Counted from the stretch's first letter, positions 33,049-41,991 are shown. The stretch is DNA of 64,000 nucleotides from Pseudomonas frederiksbergensis (GCF_003732275.1 NZ_MOBM01000039.1:248001-312000); one strand, 5' to 3'. Notes: generated by a model from the sequence alone, not told the origin. Made by a program: numbers and translations.

Positions 33049-33171
33049 CTAGCAAGCACCCATGCCCAACTGCATCAATGCCAAACCACCCTGACGCCAG
33101 CCCCACCACGCCAGGGCCAGCAGCAGTACACCGATAGCGATTACAGCCATCCGCGGCCAGAGACTGTTCAT
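33049..33171 (-). CDS. 40-residue single-span membrane microprotein coupled to the MFS gene
   Basis: The frame encodes MNSLWPRMAVIAIGVLLLAL, then AWWGWRQGGLALMQLGMGAC, and stops with TAG. Residues 8-24 are a clear transmembrane helix, followed by a tryptophan pair and a glycine-rich tail. The ATG overlaps the MFS stop (ATGA), the same coupling as in nearby operons. The microprotein may stabilise or modulate the transporter, like other small proteins of efflux systems. That role is inference. Confidence 0.65.
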   Translation of the reverse strand: MNSLWPRMAVIAIGVLLLALAWWGWRQGGLALMQLGMGAC

Positions 33172-34376
33172 GCGGCACTCATCCGGGTTTGCAGACGTGC
33201 CACCGGCTGCTCGCGCACCGGCCAGTTCAGGGCTGCGGCCACCAGACTCAAGAGAATCGCCACTTGCCAGATCAAGTCATAACTCCCGGTTCGGTCATAC
33301 ACCACCCCACCCAACCAGCCGCCGAGGAACGAGCCGAGCTGATGGAAGAGGAAAACGATCCCACCGAGCATGGACAAATTTCGTACACCGAACAAGGTCG
33401 CCACCGTGCCGTTGGTCAAGGGCACCGTCGACAACCAGAGAAATCCCATGGCCATGCCGAACAAATAAGCCGTGACCTGGGTGACCGGTGCCCAGAGGAA
33501 CAGCACAATCACCACCGCCCGCAACAGATACAGACCGGTGAGCAAACGCGGCTTGGACATCCGCCCGCCGAGCCAGCCTGCTGTGTAGGTGCCGAAGATA
33601 TTGAACAACCCGATCAGCGCCAGCACCGTGGTGCCGACGGAGGCTGGCAAGTGTTGGTCCACCAGATAGGCCGGCAAGTGCACGCCAATGAACACCACCT
33701 GAAAACCGCAGACAAAGAAGCCGAACGCCAACAGCCAGAATCCTGAATGGGAACAGGCTTCACGCAGCGCTTCAGAGAGGGTTTGCTCGTGCCCGAGAAC
33801 CGGCAGCGGCTTGTCCTTGAGCATGCTCACCAGCGGCACGATCAGCGCCACCACCAGGCCCAACACCAGCAATGCCGCAGACCAGCCAAGCCAGCCGATC
33901 AGCCCCAGTGTGCCGGGCAACATGGCGAATTGACCGAAAGAACCGGCGGCACTGGCGATCCCCATGCCCATGCTGCGTTTTTCCGGTGGCACGGCACGGC
34001 CGACCACGCCGAGGATCACCGAGAACGAGGTGCCGGACAGACCGATACCGATCAACAGCCCGGCGCTCAAGGACAAGGTCACCGCCGAATCGGACAGCCC
34101 CATGAACACCAGGCCCAAGGCGTACAGAACACCACCGATCAACACCACCTTCGCGGCGCCAAAGCGGTCGGCCATTGCGCCGGTAAACGGCTGCGCCAGG
34201 CCCCAGATCAGGTTCTGCAAAGCAATGGCGAAGGCAAACACTTCGCGCCCCCAGCCGAACTCGGCACTCATGGGCGCCAGAAACAGCCCGAAGCCGTGTC
34301 GCACACCCAGGGATAATGCCAAGATCAGCGCACTTCCCAACAGAACCCAACCGCATGTACGCCACATTGATGTCAT
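33168..34376 (-). CDS. MFS transporter regulated by MarR
   Basis: A 402-residue, 12-helix transporter of the monocarboxylate/oxalate-formate-like branch (RHGFGLFLAPMSAEFGWGRE at helix 1-2, GAMADRFGAAKVVLIGG as motif A). It is preceded by its MarR regulator on the same strand, and by an 18-bp palindrome at 34391-34408 matching the one before the MarR gene. ATG 34376 has GGAG upstream. The stop overlaps the start of a microprotein gene. The ligand is unknown. Confidence 0.92.
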   Translation of the reverse strand: MTSMWRTCGWVLLGSALILALSLGVRHGFGLFLAPMSAEFGWGREVFAFAIALQNLIWGLAQPFTGAMADRFGAAKVVLIGGVLYALGLVFMGLSDSAVTLSLSAGLLIGIGLSGTSFSVILGVVGRAVPPEKRSMGMGIASAAGSFGQFAMLPGTLGLIGWLGWSAALLVLGLVVALIVPLVSMLKDKPLPVLGHEQTLSEALREACSHSGFWLLAFGFFVCGFQVVFIGVHLPAYLVDQHLPASVGTTVLALIGLFNIFGTYTAGWLGGRMSKPRLLTGLYLLRAVVIVLFLWAPVTQVTAYLFGMAMGFLWLSTVPLTNGTVATLFGVRNLSMLGGIVFLFHQLGSFLGGWLGGVVYDRTGSYDLIWQVAILLSLVAAALNWPVREQPVARLQTRMSAA

Positions 34377-34390
34377 TCTTATTCTCCGGT

Positions 34391-34408
34391 AGCGGGTATA
34401 TACCCGCT
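34391..34408. promoter_or_regulatory. Perfect 18-bp palindrome, probable MarR operator
   Basis: AGCGGGTATATACCCGCT is its own reverse complement, and sits between the MarR and MFS genes. The core GTATATAC recurs at 34837-34853. Confidence 0.8.
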
Positions 34409-34428
34409 TAAGATCGAACAAACCGGCC

Positions 34429-34833
34429 TCAAGCCAGTTCGTCCAGCAATTTCAGCAAGGTTTCACGCTTCTCGGCACCCAGACGGTCAATCAACCGCTG
34501 CTGCGCCGCTTCCCAGGCCGGCAAGGCCGCTGCCAGACGCTCGCGCCCGGTCTCGGTGAGCAGGACGATGCGATTGCGCATGTCCTCGCCCTCGACCAGC
34601 GTCACCAGACCTTCACCTTCCAGCACCCGCAGATTACGTCCGAGGGTGCTGCGATCCAGGCCCATGGCTTCGGCCAGCGACGAGATGCTCGGCTGATCCA
34701 GACGCTGCAGATTGCACAGCAGAGAATACTGGGCAACGTTGATCCCGAAGCCGTCGAGGGCGCCGTCGTAATGCCTGCTGACGCCACGAGCGGCGCGACG
34801 CAGGTTGGTACACAAACATTGAGAAGGAAGCAT
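34429..34833 (-). CDS. MarR-family regulator
   Basis: A 134-residue winged-helix repressor. The DNA-binding part is ISSLAEAMGLDRSTLGRNLR followed by the wing (VTLVEGEDMRNRIVLLTETG). Two cysteines (Cys6, Cys8) in the N-terminal helix could serve as redox or ligand sensors, as in other MarR proteins. Its start lies four bases after an operator-like palindrome and has no Shine-Dalgarno, so the mRNA may be nearly leaderless. It likely represses itself and the downstream MFS gene. Confidence 0.93.
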   Translation of the reverse strand: MLPSQCLCTNLRRAARGVSRHYDGALDGFGINVAQYSLLCNLQRLDQPSISSLAEAMGLDRSTLGRNLRVLEGEGLVTLVEGEDMRNRIVLLTETGRERLAAALPAWEAAQQRLIDRLGAEKRETLLKLLDELA

Positions 34834-34836
34834 AGT

Positions 34837-34853
34837 GCGTGTATATACCCGCG
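34837..34853. promoter_or_regulatory. MarR operator upstream of the MarR gene
   Basis: GCGTGTATATACCCGCG has the same GTATATAC core and CCGC arm as the palindrome at 34391, with one imperfect half. Confidence 0.75.
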
Positions 34854-34888
34854 GTTAAATGAAAGCAAATTTATTGATACATATTACC

Positions 34889-34978
34889 TGTGGGAGCGGG
34901 CTTGCTCGCGATGGCGGCAGCACAGCCAACATTGGTATCGCCTGACACACCGCCTTCGCGAGCAAGCCCGCTCCCACA
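34889..34978. repeat. Inverted REP pair, family A (GGGCTTGC variant)
   Basis: Arms at 34889-34911 and 34956-34978, with an inner CATTGG segment. It lies between the MarR gene and cobS. Confidence 0.9.
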
Positions 34979-34999
34979 TGGGCAAGCCTCGCTCGGGAT

Positions 35000-35731
35000 T
35001 CAGAGCAGCGCCAATCCCGCCAGCAGTGCCACTTCCAGCAATTCCACCAACGCCCCGGCAGTGTCGCCAGTCGTGCCGCCTAATCGCCGAATCATGACTT
35101 GCCGCAACCAGACAAACACCACAGCAGCCAGCGCAAGCGCCCATACAGCGCTGAGGCCCGCGATCAACACACCAGCCACGGCACTGATCACCAACACCTG
35201 TTTCCCGGCCAAACGCGGCAGATGGTCGGCCAGCGCTTGCCCCAATCCACCAGGACGCACGTAAGGTGTGGTGAGGAATAATCCCAACAGCGCGCTGCGA
35301 GCAATCAGTGGAACGATGATCAGGACTACGCTGTGCTGCTGCTCGATCAACGCCTGCAACGCGGCGAATTTGAGCAGCAACACCAACACCAGCGTCACCA
35401 CGGCGATCGGCCCGCTGCGCGGGTCTTTCATAATCGTCAGGGTGCGTTCACGGTCGCCGTAACCGCCGAGCCACGCATCGGCGCTGTCGGCCAGGCCATC
35501 CAGGTGCAACGCGCCGCTGAGCACGACCCAAACGCTCAGCAGCAACGCGGCGTGAAGCAATAATGGCGCGCCCAGCAATAGCCCGTTCAGCCCCCACAGA
35601 ACTGCGCCGAACAGCAAACCAACCAGCGGATAAAACAGTAGCGACCGGCCCAGTTCCTCGGGCGTCGGCATGCCCGGCAGACGAATCGGCAGGCTGCTCA
35701 AAAATTGCAGGGCGATCCAGAACGGCAACAT
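35000..35731 (-). CDS. cobS: Adenosylcobinamide-GDP ribazoletransferase (cobalamin synthase)
   Basis: A 243-residue inner-membrane enzyme that joins AdoCbi-GDP with alpha-ribazole (phosphate) to make adenosylcobalamin (phosphate). About six helices are seen. The conserved block is LHLDGLADSADAWLGGYGDRER, abbreviated LDGLADSADAWLGG (about residue 75), with the Asp residues that bind metal, plus RSALLGLFLTTPYVRPGGLG. It ends the ten-gene cobalamin operon and follows cobC by two bases. Confidence 0.95.
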   Translation of the reverse strand: MLPFWIALQFLSSLPIRLPGMPTPEELGRSLLFYPLVGLLFGAVLWGLNGLLLGAPLLLHAALLLSVWVVLSGALHLDGLADSADAWLGGYGDRERTLTIMKDPRSGPIAVVTLVLVLLLKFAALQALIEQQHSVVLIIVPLIARSALLGLFLTTPYVRPGGLGQALADHLPRLAGKQVLVISAVAGVLIAGLSAVWALALAAVVFVWLRQVMIRRLGGTTGDTAGALVELLEVALLAGLALL

Positions 35732-35733
35732 GG

Positions 35734-36309
35734 TCAGATCGCTTCCCTTAATGAGACGCCGGATTCGACCGACAACGAGAACAACGCGCCATGGCCAACT
35801 TCAACGTTGAGCAACTGCTCACGCGGCAATCCACGCGCTTGAGCCAGCAACAAACGCATGACGCCACCATGGCTGATCAACAAGATTCGCTCACCCGCAT
35901 AGGCCGCGTGCAGCCGTTCGATGGCCGCCAACACCCGCGTTGAAAAGTCCGCCACCGGCTCACCCTCGGGCGGCGTGAACGAATAAGGATCGGCCCAGAA
36001 CAAGCCCAACGCCTCAGCGCTGGTTTCCATCAGCGCCGCCGCGCTCTGCCCTTCCCAGGCGCCGAAGTGCAGCTCTTGCAGATCCTTTTCCAGCTGCACC
36101 GGCAAACCCAGTTGCGCCCCAAGTTCTTGCGCAAAGCGTGCGCAACGCTGCAACGGCGAACTGACCAGTCGATCCCAGGGCCCCTGCTCGATCACCGCGG
36201 CATGCATTTGCTCCCAGCCCTTGCCGGTCAGCGCATCGTCGAGGCTGCCGCGCAAACCGCCGCCGAGTTCGGTTTCGCCATGGCGCAACAGGTCTAGGCG
36301 CAAGTTCAT
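35734..36309 (-). CDS. cobC: Alpha-ribazole phosphatase, histidine phosphatase family
   Basis: A 191-residue phosphatase. The catalytic motif LLRHGETEL (RHGxT, His9-10) is followed by SSPLQRCARFA and the second catalytic histidine in ILLISHGGVMRLLLA. The ATG overlaps the cobT stop (ATGA). It removes the phosphate from alpha-ribazole phosphate or adenosylcobalamin phosphate. The assignment rests on position inside the operon as much as on sequence, since the fold is broadly used. Confidence 0.92.
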   Translation of the reverse strand: MNLRLDLLRHGETELGGGLRGSLDDALTGKGWEQMHAAVIEQGPWDRLVSSPLQRCARFAQELGAQLGLPVQLEKDLQELHFGAWEGQSAAALMETSAEALGLFWADPYSFTPPEGEPVADFSTRVLAAIERLHAAYAGERILLISHGGVMRLLLAQARGLPREQLLNVEVGHGALFSLSVESGVSLREAI

Positions 36310-37361
36310 GCCGGGCGATCCGCCACCGCGGCTTCCGCGAACGTCGCCATCTGCCCGTGCAGGTCGCAGGCCAGACGCAGCAATGGCACGGCCAATGCCG
36401 CACCACTGCCCTCGCCCAGTCGCAGACCGAGGTCCAGCAACGGTTCGGCGTTCAGGGTTTCGAGCACATGGCGATGACCCGGCTCGGCGCCGCGATGACC
36501 GAACAGCAACCACTCACGGCAGGCCGGATTCAAACGCACCGCTACCAGCGCGGCGACACTGCAAATAAACCCGTCGACCAACACCGCGATACCTTCCTGA
36601 GCACAGGCCAGGTACGCGCCGACCAGCGCAGCAATTTCGAAACCGCCGAGGTTGAACAGGGTCTGCAACGCATCGCCCCGTTGAGCGCTGTGCAACGCCA
36701 AGGCGCGTTCGATGACCTGGGCTTTATGGCTGACACCCGCCGCGTTCAAACCGGTGCCCGGCCCGGCCAGATGCACCACCGGGCAATCGAGTAACACGCA
36801 GGCTAACGCGCTGGCCGCGGTGGTGTTGCCGATGCCCATTTCGCCACCGATGAACAACTGCGCGCCGGCTGCGATGGCGCGTTGCACACTGTCACGGCCA
36901 GCCTGCAAGGCGAGTTCGCCCTGGGCCTGAGTCATTGCCGCCCCTTGGACGAAATTCGCCGTGCCCGGGCCGATGTTCAGGTGACGCACACCCGGCAGAT
37001 TCAACGACGGCGTGACGGTGCCGAGATCGACCACTTCCAGGGAAGCACCCAACTGCCGCGCCAACACGCTGATCGCTGCGCCGCCGCTGACAAAGTTGAG
37101 CAGCATCTGCCCGGTGACTTCCTGCGGAAACGCCGACACTCCTTCAGCAACCACACCATGATCACCGGCAAAAATCGCGATCCACAGCTGATCGAGCGTC
37201 GGCTTGACCTGCCCCTGCAAACCGGCCAATTGTACCGCCACCGATTCGAGCTGGCCGAGCGAGCCGGCAGGCTTGGTCAGTTGCTGTTGACGCGCCTGCG
37301 CCTGTTCGACCGCTTGCGCGTCGATTGGCTTGCATGGATTCAGCCACCAGGAGTGAGTCAT
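36306..37361 (-). CDS. cobT: Nicotinate-nucleotide--dimethylbenzimidazole phosphoribosyltransferase
   Basis: A 351-residue enzyme that activates the lower ligand DMB to alpha-ribazole phosphate. KPAGSLGQLESVAVQLAGLQ near the start, FAGDHGVVAEGVSAFPQEVT, and FIGGEMGIGNTTAASAL (binding nicotinate nucleotide and containing the catalytic Glu region near LGEGSGAALA) match the family. AAGGA lies before ATG 37361, which overlaps the cobU stop. The length is exact for the family. Confidence 0.96.
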   Translation of the reverse strand: MTHSWWLNPCKPIDAQAVEQAQARQQQLTKPAGSLGQLESVAVQLAGLQGQVKPTLDQLWIAIFAGDHGVVAEGVSAFPQEVTGQMLLNFVSGGAAISVLARQLGASLEVVDLGTVTPSLNLPGVRHLNIGPGTANFVQGAAMTQAQGELALQAGRDSVQRAIAAGAQLFIGGEMGIGNTTAASALACVLLDCPVVHLAGPGTGLNAAGVSHKAQVIERALALHSAQRGDALQTLFNLGGFEIAALVGAYLACAQEGIAVLVDGFICSVAALVAVRLNPACREWLLFGHRGAEPGHRHVLETLNAEPLLDLGLRLGEGSGAALAVPLLRLACDLHGQMATFAEAAVADRPA

Positions 37362-37879
37362 AACGCAGTTCCTTTCAAAGTCAGGGGCAGGCCGGCGACG
37401 GTCAGGACGACTCGCTGACAGCGCTCGGCCAAGGCTTGATGCAGCCAACCGGCTTCATCGACATAGCGGCGAGTCAATTCGCCCAGCGGTACGACACCCA
37501 TCCCGGTCTCGTTGCTGACAAAAATGATTTCACCCGGCAATGACGCCAGGCAGTCCAGCAAAGCTTCGCGTTCGGCCGACAAGCGCTCAGCATCGTCTAG
37601 CATCAGCAGATTGGTCAGCCACAGCGTCAGGCAATCCACCAGCAAGCAATGATCGGCACTGGCGGTTTCGCGCAGCACGCGGGCCAGTTCCAGCGGTTCT
37701 TCGATCAACGCCCATTCGGCCGGACGACGGGCGCGATGATGGGCCACCCGTTCGTTCATTTCACCGTCCAGAGGCTGGCTGGTGGCGATGTAAGTGACTT
37801 GAAGCTGACTGTCTGTCGCCAGTTTTTCAGCCAGGCGACTTTTGCCGGAGCGGGCGCCGCCGAGGATCAGTTGCAGCAT
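37358..37879 (-). CDS. cobU: Bifunctional adenosylcobinamide kinase/guanylyltransferase
   Basis: A 173-residue P-loop enzyme that phosphorylates adenosylcobinamide and then attaches GMP. Walker A is LILGGARSGKSRLAEKLA. HHRARRPAEWALIEEPLEL carries the guanylated histidine region, and FVSNETGMGVVPLGELTRRY is the second block. The frame runs back to 37960 through a REP pair, but the start is MLQLIL at ATG 37879 (AGAAGG nine bases upstream), which fits the family. Also called cobP. Confidence 0.95.
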   Translation of the reverse strand: MLQLILGGARSGKSRLAEKLATDSQLQVTYIATSQPLDGEMNERVAHHRARRPAEWALIEEPLELARVLRETASADHCLLVDCLTLWLTNLLMLDDAERLSAEREALLDCLASLPGEIIFVSNETGMGVVPLGELTRRYVDEAGWLHQALAERCQRVVLTVAGLPLTLKGTAL

Positions 37880-37920
37880 GGTCATCAACCTTCTAATTGC
37901 TGGTGTAGCGACGTACCCCA

Positions 37921-37983
37921 TCGCGAGCAGGCTCGCTCCCACAAGTTGACCGCGTTCCAATGTGGGAGCGAGCCTGCTCGCGA
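37921..37983. repeat. Inverted REP pair, family A
   Basis: Arms at 37921-37943 and 37961-37983, with a short loop. It sits in the 123-base gap between cobQ and cobU, the only real gap in the second half of the operon. Confidence 0.9.
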
Positions 37984-38002
37984 TGGCGGTCTCGAAATCA
38001 CC

Positions 38003-39454
38003 TCAAAAACCACAGAGCTCCCGCAACAACCCGGTATCCAGATGCTTCTCCACCAGATCCGCCAGCCGTTCGATATCGCGCTCGCGCAACCCGTGGTAAT
38101 CCACCTCCTGCACATCCTGCAACCCGGCCCAGCGCAACAGCGCACTGCACGCCGCCGGTGATTCGAACAGGCCATGCAGATACGTACCGAAAATCTGCCC
38201 ATCGACACTTTGCGCGCCATCGCAGCGACCATCGTCGAGCTGCACCGCGGCGTTTTCCAGCGCCGGCCCGGTGGTCACGCCGGCATGAATTTCATAGCCG
38301 CTGACCTCCGCGTCCTCCAGCGCCAGGCGCCCACGCACATTGCGCAACTGCTTCTCTTCTTCAAGCTGCGTTTCGAACGCCAGCAAGCCCAAACCGGCAC
38401 TGGAACCCGGCGCGCCTTCAAGGCCCAGCGGGTCATGCACCTGCTCGCCGAGCATTTGCAGACCGCCGCAGATACCCAGCACTTTTCCGCCGTAGCGCAA
38501 GTGCCGCGAGATAGCCGCGTCCCAGCCGTTGGCACGCAGGTACGCAAGGTCGCTGCGCACGCTTTTCGAGCCGGGAAGAATGATCAGGTCAGCCGGCGAA
38601 ATTGCCTGACCGGGGCCGATGAATTGCAGGTCCACTTGCGGATGCAGGCGCAGCGGATCGAAATCGGTGTGGTTGCTGATGCGCGGCAGTACCGGCACCA
38701 CCACGTTGAGCACTTGATCAGCCTTGTCGGTCTGACGCTGATCGAGGCCGTCCTCGGCCTCAAGATGCAGGTCCATTACATACGGCAAAACGCCGATCAC
38801 CGGTTTTCCGGTGCGCGCCTCCAGCCAATCCAGCCCCGGTTGCAGCAAGGTGATGTCGCCGCGAAAACGGTTGATGATGAAGCCTTTGACCCGTGCCTGC
38901 TCGCTGGGCGACAGCAGCTCCAGCGTACCGACCAAATGCGCGAAAACTCCGCCGCGATTGATGTCGGCAATCAGCACCACCGGGCAATCCACCGCCTCGG
39001 CAAACCCCATATTGGCGATGTCGCCGGCGCGCAGGTTGATCTCTGCCGGCGAACCCGCCCCTTCGACCATCACCACCGGATACGCCGAGCTCAAACGTTC
39101 ATGAGAGGCCAGCACCGCTTGCATGGCGATGGCCTTGTAGTCGTGATAAGCGACGGCGTTCATGGTGGTGACTGCGCGACCATGAATGATCACTTGGGCG
39201 CCGGTATCGCTATTGGGTTTGAGCAGCACGGGGTTCATGTCGGTGTGCGGTTCGAGGTTGGCCGCTTGGGCCTGCACCGCTTGAGCACGGCCAATCTCGC
39301 CACCGTCGGCGGTCACCGCACTGTTGAGCGCCATATTCTGTGGTTTGAACGGCACGACACTCACGCCCTGACGCGTGACCCAGCGACACAGCGCCGTCAC
39401 CAGTGTGCTTTTACCGGCGTCCGATGTCGTGCCTTGCACCATCAACGTAGTCAT
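38003..39454 (-). CDS. cobQ: Cobyric acid synthase (amidotransferase)
   Basis: A 483-residue glutamine-dependent amidase that makes four amides on adenosylcobyrinic a,c-diamide. The N-terminal P-loop-like domain begins LMVQGTTSDAGKSTLVTALC. The C-terminal class I-like glutaminase has the catalytic Cys in KVLGICGGLQMLGEQVHDP and His in GTYLHGLFES. GTEGA-type FINRFRGD is present. The start overlaps the cobD stop (ATGA). After it comes a REP-filled gap before cobU. Confidence 0.96.
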   Translation of the reverse strand: MTTLMVQGTTSDAGKSTLVTALCRWVTRQGVSVVPFKPQNMALNSAVTADGGEIGRAQAVQAQAANLEPHTDMNPVLLKPNSDTGAQVIIHGRAVTTMNAVAYHDYKAIAMQAVLASHERLSSAYPVVMVEGAGSPAEINLRAGDIANMGFAEAVDCPVVLIADINRGGVFAHLVGTLELLSPSEQARVKGFIINRFRGDITLLQPGLDWLEARTGKPVIGVLPYVMDLHLEAEDGLDQRQTDKADQVLNVVVPVLPRISNHTDFDPLRLHPQVDLQFIGPGQAISPADLIILPGSKSVRSDLAYLRANGWDAAISRHLRYGGKVLGICGGLQMLGEQVHDPLGLEGAPGSSAGLGLLAFETQLEEEKQLRNVRGRLALEDAEVSGYEIHAGVTTGPALENAAVQLDDGRCDGAQSVDGQIFGTYLHGLFESPAACSALLRWAGLQDVQEVDYHGLRERDIERLADLVEKHLDTGLLRELCGF

Positions 39455-40443
39455 TGCGCTTCCTTAACGTAGGCTTCAAGCGCTTGCTCGAGACGCAGCC
39501 AATCCGCTTCATCGGCGGGCAAGCCAAACCGCACGCTGCTGTTGTGAGTAAACAACCGCAGCAGAATGCCGCGCCGGGCCATGAACTCATGCAACGCTTC
39601 GGCACGCTCGGTGATCAGCCATTGAAACAATGCGCAGCCACCCTGAGGTTTGAAACCGTACTGCTCAAGCAGCAACGCCAGACGCTCGCCGGCCTCGTCA
39701 GTGCGAATGCGCTGCCGAGTGTGCCCGTCCGTATCCGTCAGGCACGCCTGGCCCAGTACTCGGGTCGGACCGCTGACCGCCCAAGGCCCGACCTGTTCGG
39801 CCAGCAGCTTGAGCAACTTGCGCTCGGCCAGCACAAACCCCAGTCGCACACCGGCCAGGCCGAAAAATTTGCCGAAGGAGCGCAGCACGATCAAGCCGAT
39901 CTGATTGGCGAATGGCGCCAGACTCAAATGCGGGGTGTTGTCCATGAACGCCTCGTCCACCACCAGCCAGCCACCACGCTGGGCCAACCGCGCATGCCAA
40001 TCCAGCAGGCGAGCCGGGGTCAGGCTCAACCCCGTGGGATTGTTCGGGTTCACCACCACCAGCACATCGAGGCTGTCGAGAAAGAAATCGACTTCCGACT
40101 CCAGCACTTCACGCACGATGTAACCGTTGCGACGCCAGGCTTCGGCGTGTTCGGCGTAACACGGCGACAACACGCCGACCTTGCCGGCCCGGCGCAAACG
40201 CGGCAGCAACTGGATCGCCATTTGCGAACCCGCCACCGGCAACACCTGAGCCGCACCGTAATAGTCACAGGCAGCCTGCTCCAGACCGTCATCGGTTTCC
40301 GGCAACCGCGCCCAGGCCCGCAGCGGGATCTCCGGGACCGGGAACGGCCAGGGTGCCAGGCCACTGGACAGGTCGAGCCAATCGGCTTCGGCGATACCGT
40401 ATTCAAGCGCCGCCTTGCGCAAGCGGCCACCGTGCTCAAGCAT
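39451..40443 (-). CDS. cobD: Threonine-phosphate decarboxylase, PLP-dependent
   Basis: A 330-residue aminotransferase-fold enzyme making (R)-1-amino-2-propanol phosphate from threonine phosphate. The start MLEHGGRLRKAALEYG, VVVNPNNPTGLSL and LRSFGKFFGLAGVRLGF with the PLP lysine are family marks. The name follows Salmonella cobD. In P. denitrificans nomenclature it is CobC. It overlaps cbiB by eight bases and cobQ by four. Confidence 0.94.
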   Translation of the reverse strand: MLEHGGRLRKAALEYGIAEADWLDLSSGLAPWPFPVPEIPLRAWARLPETDDGLEQAACDYYGAAQVLPVAGSQMAIQLLPRLRRAGKVGVLSPCYAEHAEAWRRNGYIVREVLESEVDFFLDSLDVLVVVNPNNPTGLSLTPARLLDWHARLAQRGGWLVVDEAFMDNTPHLSLAPFANQIGLIVLRSFGKFFGLAGVRLGFVLAERKLLKLLAEQVGPWAVSGPTRVLGQACLTDTDGHTRQRIRTDEAGERLALLLEQYGFKPQGGCALFQWLITERAEALHEFMARRGILLRLFTHNSSVRFGLPADEADWLRLEQALEAYVKEAQ

Positions 40444-41344
40444 AGAACTCAGCCCCCACGCATAGAATCAGCAGCCATAACCATACCCCGCGCTGGACCA
40501 ATTGCCAGCCACGGTCGATGGAATCGGCATCCGCCGGCACGCCTTCGCCCAATGGCGGACGCTGATGCAGTTCACCGTGATAAATCGCCGCCCCGCCCAA
40601 CTCGACCCCCAGCGCACCGGCACCGGCCGCCATCACCGGCCCGGCATTCGGGCTGTCCCAGGTCGGGCCCTGGGTACGCCAGCACTTCAGCGCCAGTCGG
40701 GTTTTGCCCAGCAGCGCGTAGGTCAACGCCACCAGGCGTGCAGGAATGTAGTTCAGAACATCATCAATCTTCGCTGCCGCCCAACCGAAACGTTCGAAGC
40801 GTTCGTTGCGATAACCCCACATCGCATCGAGGGTGTTGCTCAGGCGATAGAGCACCACGCCGGGCGCCCCCGCCACGGCAAACCAGAACAGCGCGGCGAA
40901 TACCGCATCGCTGCCGTTCTCCAGCACCGACTCAGTGGCGGCGCGGGCGACTTCGGTTTCATCCAGCTCGCTGGTCTGACGGCTGACCAGATAGCCAACG
41001 CGCCTGCGCGCCTCGATCAGATCATCACTGCGCAGGGCCTTGGCCACTGGTTCGACATGCTCACCGAGACTGCGCATGCCGAGGGCGCAATAGAGCACGA
41101 GAATCTCGACGATCCAGCCAACGTAAGGCGCCCAGGAAAGTGCGGTGGCCAGCAAGGTCAGCGGCACGACCGCCATCACCCAGGCCGTAACGCCATGACT
41201 GCGCCAGCCGCGGCCACCGGAGTTGAAACGTTGCTCGATGCGATCGGCAAAACGACCGAACGCCACCAGCGGATGCCAGCGTTTGGGCTCACCCAGCAGC
41301 GCATCCAGCGCGACCGCGGCGACACACAACAACGCCACACTCAT
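40436..41344 (-). CDS. cbiB: Adenosylcobinamide-phosphate synthase
   Basis: A 302-residue inner-membrane enzyme joining aminopropanol (phosphate) to cobyric acid. Conserved parts are ALDALLGEPKRWHPLVAFGR near the start and RRVGYLVSRQTSELDETEVARA, VLYRLSNTLDAMWGYRNERF. About four to five membrane helices. GGAG precedes ATG 41344, which overlaps the bluB stop. In P. denitrificans naming it is CobD; the symbol cbiB avoids confusion with the decarboxylase. Confidence 0.95.
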   Translation of the reverse strand: MSVALLCVAAVALDALLGEPKRWHPLVAFGRFADRIEQRFNSGGRGWRSHGVTAWVMAVVPLTLLATALSWAPYVGWIVEILVLYCALGMRSLGEHVEPVAKALRSDDLIEARRRVGYLVSRQTSELDETEVARAATESVLENGSDAVFAALFWFAVAGAPGVVLYRLSNTLDAMWGYRNERFERFGWAAAKIDDVLNYIPARLVALTYALLGKTRLALKCWRTQGPTWDSPNAGPVMAAGAGALGVELGGAAIYHGELHQRPPLGEGVPADADSIDRGWQLVQRGVWLWLLILCVGAEFYA

Positions 41345-41991
41345 TGACTCACTCCCCAATAATTTTCATACAGCAACTCGCTCAGTGGACGCGCCTGCGC
41401 CCAGCCTTCGAGTACCAACATCGGCACCGGATAGAATTCCTTGACCGGCCCCAGGCAAAGAACGGCCAAAGGCTTGGCCCCGCTCGGTAAACCCAGCAAG
41501 TCCGCCAGCGCTTTCGGCTCGAACAATGACACCCAGCCCATGCCCAGGCCTTCGGCGCGGGACGCGAGCCAAAGGTTCTGGATGGCACAGGACAATGAGG
41601 CCATGTCCATTTCCGGCAATGTACGACGGCCGAAGATATGCCGCTCACGATCGTCCATCAGCGCGGCGACCAGCACCTCGGCGCAGTCGTTGATGCCTTC
41701 GACCTTGAGCTTCATGAATTCGTCGGAGCGTTCGCCGAGGGCTTCGGCCGTGCGGATGCGTTCTTCTTCCACCAGCTGCTGGATCTTGCCGCGCAGTGCC
41801 CGGTCGCTGATGCGAATGAAACGCCAGGGCTGCATCAGGCCGACACTCGGCGCTTGGTGCGCGGCTTCGAGCAGACGACGTAGTAGTTCGGGCTCGACCG
41901 TGCCGCCGCTGAAGTGCCGCATGTCACGGCGCTCTGCAATCGCGCGATAAACAGCTTCGCGTTCGGCCTGGCTGAATGCGTTATCCGTCAT
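41341..41991 (-). CDS. bluB: 5,6-dimethylbenzimidazole synthase
   Basis: A 216-residue flavin-destroying enzyme of the nitroreductase fold, converting FMNH2 and oxygen to DMB, the lower ligand. AIAERRDMRHFSGGTVEPEL is the FMN-binding start, APSVGLMQPWRFIRI the second block, and GLGMGWVSLFEPKALADLLG the last. Oxygen dependence fits an aerobic lifestyle. The ATG overlaps the cobB stop (ATGA) at the edge of a REP pair. Confidence 0.95.
   Translation of the reverse strand: MTDNAFSQAEREAVYRAIAERRDMRHFSGGTVEPELLRRLLEAAHQAPSVGLMQPWRFIRISDRALRGKIQQLVEEERIRTAEALGERSDEFMKLKVEGINDCAEVLVAALMDDRERHIFGRRTLPEMDMASLSCAIQNLWLASRAEGLGMGWVSLFEPKALADLLGLPSGAKPLAVLCLGPVKEFYPVPMLVLEGWAQARPLSELLYENYWGVSQ

Noticed and set aside
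37880..37960. Longer N-terminus for CobU
   Set aside because: The extension is REP-derived, unlike the cobB tail it precedes the conserved P-loop start, and ATG 37879 fits the family.
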